This document shows, in pieces, positions 1 through 9,244 of a stretch of 64,000 nt of DNA. Location of the stretch: positions 310,001 through 374,000 of the forward strand of contig NZ_JAUEPH010000001.1 of the NCBI RefSeq assembly GCF_030403435.1. The letters are read 5' to 3'. This DNA is from Algoriphagus sediminis (lineage in GTDB: Bacteria; Bacteroidota; Bacteroidia; Cytophagales; Cyclobacteriaceae). Under the pieces are notes generated by a model. That model was not told where the DNA came from. It ran no database searches and saw only the letters and a list, made by a program, of their open reading frames with translations. The translations under genes were made by a program, and so were the position numbers. The stretch's first letter is position 1. Each line of letters opens with the position of its first letter.

Positions 1-330
1 AATGATAGAAAACAGATTAAAATCCAGACCAGATTCTGTCAGATGATCTTTATCTTCATCTGCCACGGCTCTTATCTGCTTACCAAATTCATTCACGGCA
101 TGGTAAAGCTTCGTAAATGACTCGTCCTTATTTTCGATGACTTCGGTAAAATAGGTGATCGCTTTATCCCGAACGGACCTTAAACCTGAAGTCATTATGA
201 AGAAGGAATGCTTTTCACGATTTACAGTGAATACCTTCTTCGCTGAGGTCGTTTCCGTCCCTGTGGTGATACGGGTATCGGAAAGTCCTACGATTCCATT
301 CTTAGTTTTGATACCTAGGCAAAACGTCAT
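1..330 (-). CDS. Anbu-type proteasome-like protease, N-terminal part (cut by window edge)
   Basis: The reading frame starts at an ATG at 330-328 and runs open for 110 codons to the window edge, so the C-terminal half is missing. The start MTFCLGIKTKNG followed by LSDTRITTG matches Anbu, the ancestral beta-subunit branch of the proteasome/HslV Ntn-hydrolase family (peptidase family T1). In that family the initiator Met is removed to expose Thr as nucleophile; here the second residue is Thr, an Asp follows in SDTR, and a Lys pair follows in SAKKVF at the place of the catalytic Lys. The start overlaps the stop of the upstream alpha-E gene by one base (TAATG), which implies translational coupling. 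The ATP-grasp and alpha-E neighbours are the usual company of Anbu. Substrates are unknown. Confidence 0.85.
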   Translation of the reverse strand, partial: MTFCLGIKTKNGIVGLSDTRITTGTETTSAKKVFTVNREKHSFFIMTSGLRSVRDKAITYFTEVIENKDESFTKLYHAVNEFGKQIRAVADEDKDHLTESGLDFNLFSII

Positions 331-1307
331 TATTGAGGTGTTGAGTGCTGCGCAAAGTTATCTCTTATTGTGAAGAAGTTGCTATCTATTTTATTTGAAA
401 TACCATTGATTTTAATCTGCAAATCATCCAGATATTCATGAAGCCCATAGGAGATTATCTCGTCCACCTCGGCAAACTCTAGTTTTGACTTAAGGCTACC
501 AATGGCTTTTTCTGCAGAATTTTTAAATCCTTCTTCATCATTGCCCGATATTTTGTGTAAACATTTCTCCGCTTCACGTATGCAGAAATAAATTGATCTA
601 GGAAAGTACTTGTTCAAAGTCAAAAACTCCACTACGCTTGAGGGATTGATATTTCCGTACACTCTGCGATAAGTATTGAAAGCGGTCACTGACTTCAAAA
701 GAGCCATCCAGTGTAGAAAATCAATCGGACTACCCACTTCTTCCTCGTTTGGGAGTAAAATATGATACTTCACATCCAGAATTCGTGAAGTCTTATCGGC
801 CCTTTCCAGAAACTGACCCAGACGGCTAAAATACCATCCTTCCACTCTAGCCACACTGCTGTCCGCAAGACCATAAATCAGCAGAATCTGATTCTTAATC
901 TTTAGAAAGAATTTCCGGGGATCTTCCTTAGTCCAGATTTTCTTTTTTTGTCCGGACTGCATAAAATGATAAAGTTCATTGGTCTTTTCCCAAGTCTCTT
1001 TACTCAAATTCTCCCGTATTATTCTGGCGTTTTCCCGAGCATTTCTTATCGCAGAAAACATTGAATTGGGATTATTTTCATCAAAGCCCAGGAAGAAAAG
1101 CACCTGTTCACTCGAATAGCCATCATTTGAGGCCTCATAGACGTCCAGATCACCTGTTGCTGCTACCAGGGGCATCCATTGCTCCTTCATACCAACAGGC
1201 AAATCCTGCATCAGATTAAAATTCACATCTATGAAGCGGGCATAATTTTCTGCGCGCTCCAGATATCGTCCTAGCCAATAAATACTATTTGCAACTCTAC
1301 TAAGCAT
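330..1307 (-). CDS. alpha-E domain-containing protein (COG2307 family)
   Basis: A 325-residue protein from MLSRVANSIYWLGRYLERAENYARFIDV, the hallmark N-terminus of the alpha-E family of all-helical proteins. An upstream in-frame ATG at 1352 would add 15 residues that do not fit the family and would overlap the preceding gene, so 1307 is preferred. The body is helical and rich in charged residues, with WYFSRLGQFLERADKTSRILDVKYHILL as a second recognisable block (about residues 160-190). The biochemical role is not settled; the family nearly always sits beside a circularly permuted ATP-grasp ligase, a transglutaminase and often Anbu, and is proposed to act with the ligase in peptide synthesis or tagging. 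Here it lies 10 bases after the ATP-grasp stop and overlaps the Anbu start. Confidence 0.85.
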   Translation of the reverse strand: MLSRVANSIYWLGRYLERAENYARFIDVNFNLMQDLPVGMKEQWMPLVAATGDLDVYEASNDGYSSEQVLFFLGFDENNPNSMFSAIRNARENARIIRENLSKETWEKTNELYHFMQSGQKKKIWTKEDPRKFFLKIKNQILLIYGLADSSVARVEGWYFSRLGQFLERADKTSRILDVKYHILLPNEEEVGSPIDFLHWMALLKSVTAFNTYRRVYGNINPSSVVEFLTLNKYFPRSIYFCIREAEKCLHKISGNDEEGFKNSAEKAIGSLKSKLEFAEVDEIISYGLHEYLDDLQIKINGISNKIDSNFFTIRDNFAQHSTPQ

Positions 1308-1317
1308 AAATCTCTTT

Positions 1318-2742
1318 TTAATATAAAACCCAAGTATCCTTACTTCCTCCACCCTGAGAGCTGTTCACTACCAAAGAGCCCTTCTTTAAGGCTACTCTGG
1401 TCAAGGCTCCAGGAATCACTTCAATGCCGTTCCCATATAAAATGTACGGACGTAGGTCCACATGTCTTCCTTCTATCCCATCTTCACAGAGAGTAGGAAC
1501 AGTCGACAAGGAAAGCGTAGGCTGGGCAATGTAATTTTTAGGATTATTTTTTATTAACTCTCTGAATTTATCATGCTCTTCTTCGGTTGCTTTCGGTCCG
1601 ATAAGCATGCCATATCCTCCAGCAGCATTGGTTTCTTTCACTACCAGCTCATGAATATTTTCAAGAACATACTCCCTCTGATCATTCTCTCGGCATAGGT
1701 AGGTGGGTACGTTATTAAGGATAGGTTCCTCATTCAGGTAGTATTTAATTATTTGTGGGACATAGGCATAGACAGCTTTATCATCAGCAACTCCAGTCCC
1801 AGGTGCATTTGCAAGAGCAATATTTCCAGCCTTGTATGCATCAAAAATACCGGGTACTCCCAGCATGGATTGCGGATTAAAGGTCAATGGATCCAAAAAG
1901 GTATCATCAATCCTTCGATACAACACATCAATTTGTCGCAGTCCCTTGGTCGTTTGCATGTACACTTTTTGGTCTTCGACCAAAAGATCCACACCAGACA
2001 CCAGTTCCACACCCATTTGAAGAGCTAGGTAAGAATGCTCGAAATAAGCCGAGTTGTAAATCCCTGGGGTTAAAACCCCTACCACAGGTTTGGTCTTATC
2101 ACTAAGGAATTGAAGCATATTCAAGAGCTTAGTGGGGTAATCAGCAACCGGCATTACTCCCTGATCCTGGAAAAGTTCTGGATGAACCCTCTTTATGATT
2201 TCTCTGCTTTCCAGCATATAAGAAACACCTGAAGGGCATCTTAAATTATCCTCAAGGATATAATACTCACCATCCCTATTTTTAATCAAATCAGTTCCTG
2301 TGATATGGCACCAAACCCCTTTTGGTGGAGTGAGCCCGATACATGGTTCCAGATAATCCTTACTTTTCAGGATTAGCTCACTTGGAATGATCCCATCTTT
2401 CAGAATACTTCTCTCATTGTATATATCCTGTAGGAACATATTCAAAGCTTTAGTCCTCTGTTTGAGTCCGGCTTCGAGGTTCTTCCATTCAGAATTTGGA
2501 ATTATTCGTGGGATTATATCTAAGTGTAATATTTTTTCAAGGCCCTCATTATCATGGTAGACATTAAAAGTCATCCCCATGGATCTTTGGGTTTGATTAG
2601 CGGAATGCTGAAGATTTTTCATCTTCTTTTGTGGAGTTTTCTCCAAACGTTTGAAAAATTCCTCGTAGTGAGGTCTGACGTGGCCATCACTTGTGATCAT
2701 TTCATCACAATGGTCCCCTGCAGCGTAGTTGTCTAGTTTCAT
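1318..2742 (-). CDS. Circularly permuted ATP-grasp protein (COG2308 family)
   Basis: A 474-residue protein of the circularly permuted ATP-grasp type. Family landmarks are the N-terminal CDEMITSDGHVRPHYEEFF, the central HITGTDLIKNRDGEYYILEDNLRCPSGVSY, VDVLYRRIDDTFLDP-like text in the middle (IDVLYRRIDD), PGTGVADDKAVYAYVP, and the C-terminal GGYGMLIGP and VDLRPYILYG blocks. ATP-grasp enzymes join a carboxylate to an amine via an acyl phosphate; for this branch a peptide-ligase role is predicted from gene context, with no defined substrate. It is the first gene of the minus-strand cluster with alpha-E and Anbu. No transglutaminase gene lies between alpha-E and Anbu, although that is common elsewhere; one could lie beyond the window edge. 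Confidence 0.88.
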   Translation of the reverse strand: MKLDNYAAGDHCDEMITSDGHVRPHYEEFFKRLEKTPQKKMKNLQHSANQTQRSMGMTFNVYHDNEGLEKILHLDIIPRIIPNSEWKNLEAGLKQRTKALNMFLQDIYNERSILKDGIIPSELILKSKDYLEPCIGLTPPKGVWCHITGTDLIKNRDGEYYILEDNLRCPSGVSYMLESREIIKRVHPELFQDQGVMPVADYPTKLLNMLQFLSDKTKPVVGVLTPGIYNSAYFEHSYLALQMGVELVSGVDLLVEDQKVYMQTTKGLRQIDVLYRRIDDTFLDPLTFNPQSMLGVPGIFDAYKAGNIALANAPGTGVADDKAVYAYVPQIIKYYLNEEPILNNVPTYLCRENDQREYVLENIHELVVKETNAAGGYGMLIGPKATEEEHDKFRELIKNNPKNYIAQPTLSLSTVPTLCEDGIEGRHVDLRPYILYGNGIEVIPGALTRVALKKGSLVVNSSQGGGSKDTWVLY

Positions 2743-2778
2743 TTGGTAAAATCTTAAATAGGTTCGGTCAATTAGTAT

Positions 2779-2810
2779 AAAATTTAATTATAAAAAAGAA
2801 AGGAGACAAA
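2779..2810 (-). promoter_or_regulatory. Possible promoter of the ATP-grasp/alpha-E/Anbu cluster
   Basis: On the minus strand TTTG (2810-2807) is followed after 20 bases by TAAATTTT (2786-2779). This is one base off the Bacteroidota -7 consensus TAnnTTTG with the expected spacing, about 40 bases before the ATP-grasp start. The region is AT-rich, so chance is possible. Confidence 0.4.
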
Positions 2811-2915
2811 GGAATATTTTATGAATAGCGGAACTGAGTTCATCGGTATTAACTGAATTTCGATTAATTTCTAAGGAAGAAGCCTTCTTTTTCATTTTTC
2901 AATTAATTTACCCCG

Positions 2916-3821
2916 ATGGAACCATCAAAAAGAGTCTCAGCCTTATCTCACTGGATTTATAGTGTATCGCCACGGCAAAGGTTAAAAGATTTCCTGTTCA
3001 TTTTCATTGGAGTAGTAATGGCCAGTATAGGCCTGAAAGGGTTTTTATTTCCCAACGGTTTCTTTGATGGGGGAGCGATGGGGGTTTCCCTGCTTCTTCA
3101 GATTATCACTCCATTGGATCTATCTACCCTGATCATTTTGGTGAATCTGCCCTTTATTTTGCTCGGGGCAAAGCAGTTTTCTATTCCATTTGCCATAAAG
3201 AGTAGTCTGGCCATATTCGCTCTGGCATTCTTAGTGCATTGGATTGAAATTCCTGCAATTACGTCGGATAAGCTTTTAATCGCAGTATTTGGAGGTTTTT
3301 TTCTGGGAAGTGGAATTGGTTTTTCTATTCGGGGTGGTGCAGTGATCGATGGAACTGAAGTTCTGGCCATTTCTGTCAGCCGAAGAAGTAGTCTGACCGT
3401 GGGTGATTTTATTACCGTCTTTAATGTAGTACTCTTTTTAGTCGCGGCCCTCTTTGTGAATTTGGAAACAGCCATGTATTCCATGCTTACCTATTTCTCC
3501 GCGTCCAAAACTGTGGATTTTATCATAAATGGTGTGGAAGAATACCTTGGGGTCATGATTATGTCACAACTCTCGGATGAAATCAAAGCTATGATTGCTC
3601 ACGATTTAGGCCGAGGTGTAACCGTTTTAAAGTCTGATGCCGGGTTTGGTAAAAACAATGAGCACTTGCCGGACAAGAAGGTTCTTTTCTGTGTAATCAC
3701 AAGGCTTGAGGTCACCCGATTGCTATCAGAGATCGACAAGATGGACCCAAAAGCTTTTGTGATTCAATACCCGATCAAGGACACCAAAGGTGGAATGATT
3801 AAAAAAAGGCCTTTACATTAA
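2916..3821 (+). CDS. YitT family membrane protein (DUF161 + DUF2179)
   Basis: A 301-residue protein with an N-terminal membrane domain of about five or six hydrophobic segments (for example residues 26-46 FLFIFIGVVMASIGLKGFLF, then LSTLIILVNLPFILLGA and SLAIFALAFLVHWI), followed by GGFFLGSGIGFSIRGGAVIDGTE, which is typical of the YitT family. The last about 85 residues, with GRGVTVLKSDAGFGKN and VLFCVITRLEV, match the soluble DUF2179 domain. The molecular function is not established. It is divergent from the ATP-grasp cluster and convergent with metG, with 28 bases between the two stop codons. Confidence 0.88.
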   Translation: MEPSKRVSALSHWIYSVSPRQRLKDFLFIFIGVVMASIGLKGFLFPNGFFDGGAMGVSLLLQIITPLDLSTLIILVNLPFILLGAKQFSIPFAIKSSLAIFALAFLVHWIEIPAITSDKLLIAVFGGFFLGSGIGFSIRGGAVIDGTEVLAISVSRRSSLTVGDFITVFNVVLFLVAALFVNLETAMYSMLTYFSASKTVDFIINGVEEYLGVMIMSQLSDEIKAMIAHDLGRGVTVLKSDAGFGKNNEHLPDKKVLFCVITRLEVTRLLSEIDKMDPKAFVIQYPIKDTKGGMIKKRPLH

Positions 3822-3849
3822 AAACTTTCTACAGGAGATTTTAACTCAA

Positions 3850-5910
3850 TTAAGAAACCGTCGAACCTGGAGCGGTTCCTTCGTGTGGTTGAATCAGCTT
3901 GAGTTTTCCGTCTTTGTCCTCTGCCATCAAAATCATCCCCTCAGAGTCAATTCCCATCATTTTCCTTGGAGCTAGATTGATCAGCATAGTCACTTGCTTT
4001 CCAACCAGAAACTCAGGTTCAAAGTGCTCAGCAACACCACTTAAGACTGTACGCGTACCAAGACCAGTATCTACCTTAAGCTTTATTAGCTTTTTAGACT
4101 TAGGCATCTTTTCTGCTTCCAAAACAGTAACCACCCGCATATCTAACTTCACAAAGTCGTCAAATGAAATGATATCCTTCATTGGCTCTGCCTTAGCATC
4201 TGCCAATTCATTTTCTTTTTTAGCATCCATAAGTCTTTGTATTTGCTTTTCGACTACCTCATCCTCAATTTTTTCGAATAAGAGACCGGTTTTTTGAACT
4301 AATTCACCAGCTTCGAGGAGATCGGCATTACCTGCGTTTTCCCACTTTTGGCCTTCCATTCCAAAAGATTCCTTCAACTTCGCTGACGTAAATGGAAGAA
4401 ATGGCTCAGAAAGAATGGCCAAATTAGCCGCGATATTGAGGGCAATATTCAGAATGGTTCCTGTTCGGGTCTCATCGGTTTTGATGGTTTTCCAGGGTTC
4501 TGTATCTGCGAGGTATTTATTCCCTAACCTTGCTAGCTCCATCATGGTGGCTAATGCCTCACGGAACCTGTATCGCTCTAGTGAATCGGCGATTTTTGCA
4601 GGGAAGGAGTTAAGCTCATCAAGAATTTCCTGATCATAGCTTGACAATTCGGCTTTGGCAGGTACTGCCCCATCAAAGTATTTATGAGTAAGTACAATGG
4701 CCCGATTAATGAAATTACCGTAAATCGCCACAAGCTCAGAGTTATTTCTGGCCTGAAAATCCTTCCAAGTAAAATCATTATCCTTCGTCTCGGGTGCATT
4801 GGCAGTAAGCACATATCGAAGTACATCCTGCTTACCTGGAAACTCCTCCAAGTATTCATGTAGCCAAACTGCCCAGTTTCTGGAAGTGGAGATCTTATCC
4901 CCTTCCAGGTTTAAGAATTCATTCGCAGGGACATTATCCGGAAGGATAAATTCCCCATGAGTTTTCAAAATCGCGGGGAAAATGATGCAGTGAAAAACTA
5001 TATTATCCTTGCCGATAAAGTGAACTAGTTTCGTCTCCTCATCTTTCCAATATAATTCCCAATCCTTATCTGTCTCGGCTGCCCATTCCTTAGTGGCAGA
5101 GATATATCCGATTGGGGCATCAAACCAAACATAAAGAACTTTGCCTTCCGCACCTTCCAGAGGAACAGGAATTCCCCATTCCATATCTCGGGTCATGGAT
5201 CTTGCCTGCAATCCATCGCCTGCCTCAAGCCAGGACCGACATTGGCCTAAAACATTATTCTTCCAATCGTCTTTATGCTCCTCAAGAATGTATTTTTTCA
5301 AAAACCCAGAATACCGAGCCAAATCCAAAAACCAGTGCTTGGTTTCTTTCAATACAGGGGTCGCACCGCTTAATTTTGATTTTGGGTTGATTAGCTCCGT
5401 AGGGCTTAAAGAGCTCCCACATCGCTCACATTGGTCGCCATAAGCATTCTCGTTTCCACATACGGGACAAGTTCCTTCTATGTAACGATCCGCTAAAAAC
5501 TGTTCCGCTTCTTCATCATAGTATTGTTCGGTAACCTGCTCGATGAATTCACCTTTGTTATACAAATCCTTGAAAAGCTCCTGAGCAGTTTCATGATGAA
5601 CTTTATTAGAGGTCCTGGAATATTTATCAAAGCTGATCCCGAATTCTTCAAAGCTTTTCTTCATCATCCCATTATATCGATCCACGATCTGCTGTGGAGT
5701 CAAGCCCTCTTTCTTTGCCTTAATGGTTATGGCTACTCCATGTTCATCAGAACCACAGATATAAGCCACATCACGACCTCGGCTTCTCAAATATCGAACA
5801 TAAATATCCGAGGGGATATAGCATCCTGCCAGATGACCGATGTGTAATGGTCCATTGGCATATGGAAGGGCTGAAGTAACTGTATAACGTTTAAAGTTCT
5901 TTTTACTCAT
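3850..5910 (-). CDS. metG: Methionine--tRNA ligase
   Basis: A 686-residue class I aminoacyl-tRNA synthetase that charges tRNA-Met in the cytoplasm. The HIGH motif lies in [16 protein letters not shown] (about residues 14-29), the KMSKS-loop equivalent is GDKISTSRN (about residue 340), and a four-cysteine zinc knuckle (CPVCG...CERCG) sits near residues 145-163. The last about 115 residues ([23 protein letters not shown] onward) are the EMAPII/Trbp111-like tRNA-binding domain that mediates dimerisation in long MetRS forms. The length is as expected for this two-module form. The gene is monocistronic, and a TATCTTTG box lies 40 bases upstream of the start. Confidence 0.97.
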   Translation of the reverse strand: MSKKNFKRYTVTSALPYANGPLHIGHLAGCYIPSDIYVRYLRSRGRDVAYICGSDEHGVAITIKAKKEGLTPQQIVDRYNGMMKKSFEEFGISFDKYSRTSNKVHHETAQELFKDLYNKGEFIEQVTEQYYDEEAEQFLADRYIEGTCPVCGNENAYGDQCERCGSSLSPTELINPKSKLSGATPVLKETKHWFLDLARYSGFLKKYILEEHKDDWKNNVLGQCRSWLEAGDGLQARSMTRDMEWGIPVPLEGAEGKVLYVWFDAPIGYISATKEWAAETDKDWELYWKDEETKLVHFIGKDNIVFHCIIFPAILKTHGEFILPDNVPANEFLNLEGDKISTSRNWAVWLHEYLEEFPGKQDVLRYVLTANAPETKDNDFTWKDFQARNNSELVAIYGNFINRAIVLTHKYFDGAVPAKAELSSYDQEILDELNSFPAKIADSLERYRFREALATMMELARLGNKYLADTEPWKTIKTDETRTGTILNIALNIAANLAILSEPFLPFTSAKLKESFGMEGQKWENAGNADLLEAGELVQKTGLLFEKIEDEVVEKQIQRLMDAKKENELADAKAEPMKDIISFDDFVKLDMRVVTVLEAEKMPKSKKLIKLKVDTGLGTRTVLSGVAEHFEPEFLVGKQVTMLINLAPRKMMGIDSEGMILMAEDKDGKLKLIQPHEGTAPGSTVS

Positions 5911-5950
5911 GGGGTGCTAAAACAAAGGAATCACTTTGAAAATTCGACGG

Positions 5951-5958
5951 CAAAGATA
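5951..5958 (-). promoter_or_regulatory. Predicted -7 box of metG
   Basis: TATCTTTG on the minus strand fits TAnnTTTG exactly and lies about 40 bases before the metG ATG. No clear TTTG is seen at the -33 position, so only half of the promoter is supported. Confidence 0.5.
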
Positions 5959-5981
5959 GAAAAATAAGGAGACAGGAATTC

Positions 5982-6614
5982 TTATCCCTTCACAAATTCC
6001 TCCCTCGCCTCTTCCGTCAAAACTCCCTGATAAATTATCGAGACGGCCTGATCGTAAATCTCTGCTGGAGACAAAGTCATATTTTTCACGATCAGCTCAG
6101 GGAATTGAGCTTGAAAATTTGGGTCGATCAAAGACTGAACCGCTGAAGCATAAAGCATTACAATCAGGCTCACATTAAGCTTTGGGTTCACAAAACCTTC
6201 CTCCACACCCTGCAAAATCAATTCATGAAATCGAACATAAGCAGACTCATTTATGTAATCTCTGAGTTCCGACCAAAGCTCTGGAGCAAACTCTCGTAGA
6301 TCAGCAAATAATTCGGGATTAATTGGAGCAAGATAAGATGCTATGGTGGTCAAAGTCGATTTCAGCTTCAAGGGAAATGGAATGTATTTATTATCCTTTA
6401 TCGCCTCTACTTTTGATGTCATTTTGGTCTTAAGCATCTCGAAGGAAGCTTCTAAAAGCTCCAATTTCCCAGGATAATATTTGTATAAGGTTTTTTTACT
6501 CATCCCTAAAGCCATAGCAATGTCATCCATGGTGGTATGCTTATACCCCTTTTTCAAAAAAAGATCATATGCCTTGGACAGGACCTTGGTTTCGTTGCTG
6601 CTGTGGGTGCTCAT
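5982..6614 (-). CDS. TetR/AcrR family transcriptional regulator
   Basis: A 210-residue regulator from MSTHSSNETKVLSKAYDLFLKKGYKHTTMDDIAMALGMSKKTLYKYYPGKLELL, a standard TetR helix-turn-helix in the first about 60 residues (SKKTLYKYY is the recognition helix). The rest is the variable helical ligand-binding domain. An upstream in-frame ATG at 6671 would add 19 residues without family support and would cover the TATATTTG promoter box, so 6614 is preferred. No efflux or enzyme gene is adjacent on the same strand, so its target is unknown; it is divergent from ligA. Confidence 0.88.
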   Translation of the reverse strand: MSTHSSNETKVLSKAYDLFLKKGYKHTTMDDIAMALGMSKKTLYKYYPGKLELLEASFEMLKTKMTSKVEAIKDNKYIPFPLKLKSTLTTIASYLAPINPELFADLREFAPELWSELRDYINESAYVRFHELILQGVEEGFVNPKLNVSLIVMLYASAVQSLIDPNFQAQFPELIVKNMTLSPAEIYDQAVSIIYQGVLTEEAREEFVKG

Positions 6615-6630
6615 GCTGAAAATTTGATGG

Positions 6631-6638
6631 CAAATATA
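6631..6638 (-). promoter_or_regulatory. Predicted -7 box of the TetR gene
   Basis: TATATTTG on the minus strand matches TAnnTTTG and ends 16 bases before the ATG at 6614. It supports the shorter start of the regulator. No good -33 TTTG was found at the usual distance. Confidence 0.5.
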
Positions 6639-6748
6639 GACAATCCTGAGGGGGAGAATCGAATAATCCAAGAGCGGTGTTTTTGAAGGTTTGATTGATT
6701 GCTCATTGCGTAGTCAAATTGTATTTTTACCCTCCTAAAACCATTAGA

Positions 6749-9205
6749 ATGACCAAAAAAGAAGCCCAATCCAGAATAGAGGAGCTTTCGAAGCAAATCA
6801 ACCACCACAACCAGCTTTATTATCAAGAAAGCAAAACAGAAATCTCCGATTATGAATTTGATCAGCTTCTGGAAGAGTTGATTGGGCTAGAGGAAAAATT
6901 CCCGGAATTATTAAAAGCTGATAGTCCCTCTCAAAGGGTTGGAGGAACTATCACCAAGGAATTCGAAACTGTGGTTCATGAAACCCGCATGCTTTCCCTG
7001 GGGAATACGTATTCTTTTGAGGAACTTCAGGCCTTTGACGAAAGGGTTGAAAAAGGCTTAGGCAGCAAAGGTTACGAATACTTTTGTGAGCTTAAATTTG
7101 ACGGAGTGGCTATCTCACTGGTATACGAGAATGGAGAATTGGTTCGGGCAGTGACGCGCGGAGATGGATACAAGGGCGACAATGTGACCGAGAATGTAAA
7201 AACCATTCGGAACATCCCCCTGAAAATCCACCATCCTGATGTTCCTTCGAAATTTGAAGTACGAGGAGAAATATTCCTGCCAGTTTCAGAGTTTGAAAAG
7301 ATCAATGCAGAGAAGGCTGCTGCTGGTGAGGCTCTTTTGGCTAATCCGAGAAACACGGCTTCCGGAACCTTAAAAATGCAGGATAGCGCAGTGGTAGCCA
7401 AGCGTAGATTAAACTGCTATTTCTATCAATTACTAGGAGATGAAATAGGCGTAGAAAGCCATGAGGCAGCAATCCATTTAATTGAGAAATGGGGATTCAA
7501 TGTTTCCAAAACTTACAAGAAAGTAGCTTCTATTGACCAGGCAATTCAATACATAAATGAATGGGAGCAAAAACGGTTTTCACTTCCTTTAGAAACCGAC
7601 GGGGTAGTGCTTAAGGTCGACAACTATGACCAGAGGGAAGAGCTTGGGTTTACTGCCAAAATTCCAAGATGGGCCATCGCTTACAAATACAAAGCTGAAA
7701 GTGCTATAACCGAGCTTTTATCCGTGACCTACCAAGTGGGGAGGACTGGAGCCATCACGCCCGTAGCCAACCTTTCTCCGGTTTCACTGGCTGGGACCAC
7801 AGTGAAAAGAGCATCGCTTCATAATGCGAATGAAATTTTAAGGTTGGATCTCAGAGAAGGTGATTTTGTCCATGTGGAGAAGGGCGGTGAAATAATCCCT
7901 AAAATCACTGGTGTAGACCTTTCCAAAAGAAAGGAATTTGTAAAACCCATTCAATATATTACTCACTGTCCCGAATGTGGTACTGAGCTGGTTCGCAGGG
8001 AAGGGGAAGCCAAGCATTTTTGTCCAAACACCAAAGGATGTCCTCCACAGGTTTTGGGAAGAATTGAGCACTTTGTGAGCAAAAGGGCTATGGACATTGA
8101 CTCCATGGGGTCAGAAAGAATCAGGGCGCTTTTGGAAAGGGGCTTTATTAAAAACTACTCTGATTTATATTCTTTGGTAGACAAAAAAGAAAGTCTATTG
8201 GGCCTTGAAATGTCTCAGGATCAGTATGAAAAAGAGGGAGAGGGTTTATTATATATCAGTGTAGAAAAAGCCCTCTACGCTCTAACTGATGTTATTTCTT
8301 TAAAGCAAATACAAGATTTTCTAGCAGAAAATACCGAAGTACCATTCGATGAAACTCTGAAGCTTTTCAAGCAGGCCATCAGGAATTGGAAGAAGAAAGT
8401 TCCGAGCAACACCGGGATGATTGAATATCTCCAGGCACATCTTCAGGACCACCCAGAATTCCCAAAACTTGAGGATTATTTACCCGTTGCTCTGGTTCTT
8501 GATTTGTTGCTTGGAAGAAGAGTTTCCCTGGAAGAACTCACAGAAATCAGTAAAACCAAGGGGACAGTTCATGGGATAATGCTGAAGTTGGACTTAGAAC
8601 TCAGCGAAAGCGTACGGGAAAAAATAAAAAAGTTAAAAGCCAATACTTTCCAGGAAGGTGTGATCAAGAATATGATTGATGGAATCGAGGTTTCAAAAGC
8701 CCAGCCATTTGACAAAGTCTTATTCGCACTCGGTATTCGAAATATTGGTGAAAATACGGCCAAGATACTGGCTAACTATTTTGGGGATTTAGATACGCTA
8801 AAAGACGCCTCGGAAGAAAAATTGCTTGAGATAAATGGAGTGGGTGAAACTCTGGTGAAAAGCCTCAGAGAGTTCTTCGCTGATCAGGATAATCTAGATG
8901 CCATTGAGGCACTAAAGTCCTATGGATTAAATTTTAAAGTTTCCGAAGAGGATAATCAAAAACTTGGTGAACAGCTCGCAGGAAAGAAAATTCTCGCAAG
9001 TGGAAAACTGGAGAACTTTTCACGCGACGGAATCAAGGAGTTTGTTCAATCACACGGTGGTCAATATGTGAGTAGTGTTTCGAAAAACCTTGATTTTATT
9101 ATTGAGGGTGCTGACATGGGGCCCAGTAAAAAAGAAAAGGCAGAAAAACTTGGAGTACCCATGATTTCAGAATCTGAATTTTTAGCCATGGTGGGGAAAC
9201 AATGA
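6749..9205 (+). CDS. ligA: NAD-dependent DNA ligase LigA, with a large internal insertion
   Basis: An 818-residue DNA ligase that seals nicks during replication and repair using NAD. Order of domains: Ia domain with NHHNQLYY; adenylation domain with the lysine motif CELKFDGVAI (about residues 115-124); OB fold with TYQVGRTGAITPVANL; a four-cysteine zinc finger (CPECG...FCPNTKGC); helix-hairpin-helix domain (FALGIRNIGENTAKIL, EINGVGETLVKSL); and a C-terminal BRCT domain (GKKILASGKLENFSRDGI). Typical LigA is about 670 residues. The excess is a block at about residues 488-632 between SLVDKKESLLGLE and FQEGVIKNMIDGIE. The start at 6749 is preferred to an ATG at 6695 because MTKKEAQSRIEEL matches the family N-terminus. 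It heads a run with dapA, xseA and xseB. Confidence 0.96.
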   Translation: MTKKEAQSRIEELSKQINHHNQLYYQESKTEISDYEFDQLLEELIGLEEKFPELLKADSPSQRVGGTITKEFETVVHETRMLSLGNTYSFEELQAFDERVEKGLGSKGYEYFCELKFDGVAISLVYENGELVRAVTRGDGYKGDNVTENVKTIRNIPLKIHHPDVPSKFEVRGEIFLPVSEFEKINAEKAAAGEALLANPRNTASGTLKMQDSAVVAKRRLNCYFYQLLGDEIGVESHEAAIHLIEKWGFNVSKTYKKVASIDQAIQYINEWEQKRFSLPLETDGVVLKVDNYDQREELGFTAKIPRWAIAYKYKAESAITELLSVTYQVGRTGAITPVANLSPVSLAGTTVKRASLHNANEILRLDLREGDFVHVEKGGEIIPKITGVDLSKRKEFVKPIQYITHCPECGTELVRREGEAKHFCPNTKGCPPQVLGRIEHFVSKRAMDIDSMGSERIRALLERGFIKNYSDLYSLVDKKESLLGLEMSQDQYEKEGEGLLYISVEKALYALTDVISLKQIQDFLAENTEVPFDETLKLFKQAIRNWKKKVPSNTGMIEYLQAHLQDHPEFPKLEDYLPVALVLDLLLGRRVSLEELTEISKTKGTVHGIMLKLDLELSESVREKIKKLKANTFQEGVIKNMIDGIEVSKAQPFDKVLFALGIRNIGENTAKILANYFGDLDTLKDASEEKLLEINGVGETLVKSLREFFADQDNLDAIEALKSYGLNFKVSEEDNQKLGEQLAGKKILASGKLENFSRDGIKEFVQSHGGQYVSSVSKNLDFIIEGADMGPSKKEKAEKLGVPMISESEFLAMVGKQ

Positions 9206-9244
9206 AAGCAAGAAACCATTTCAGTTTAAATTGAATTAAGAAGA

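Noticed and set aside
155..373. Plus-strand frame opposite the Anbu start
   Set aside because: It is the shadow of the Anbu frame, which has clear family motifs on the minus strand.
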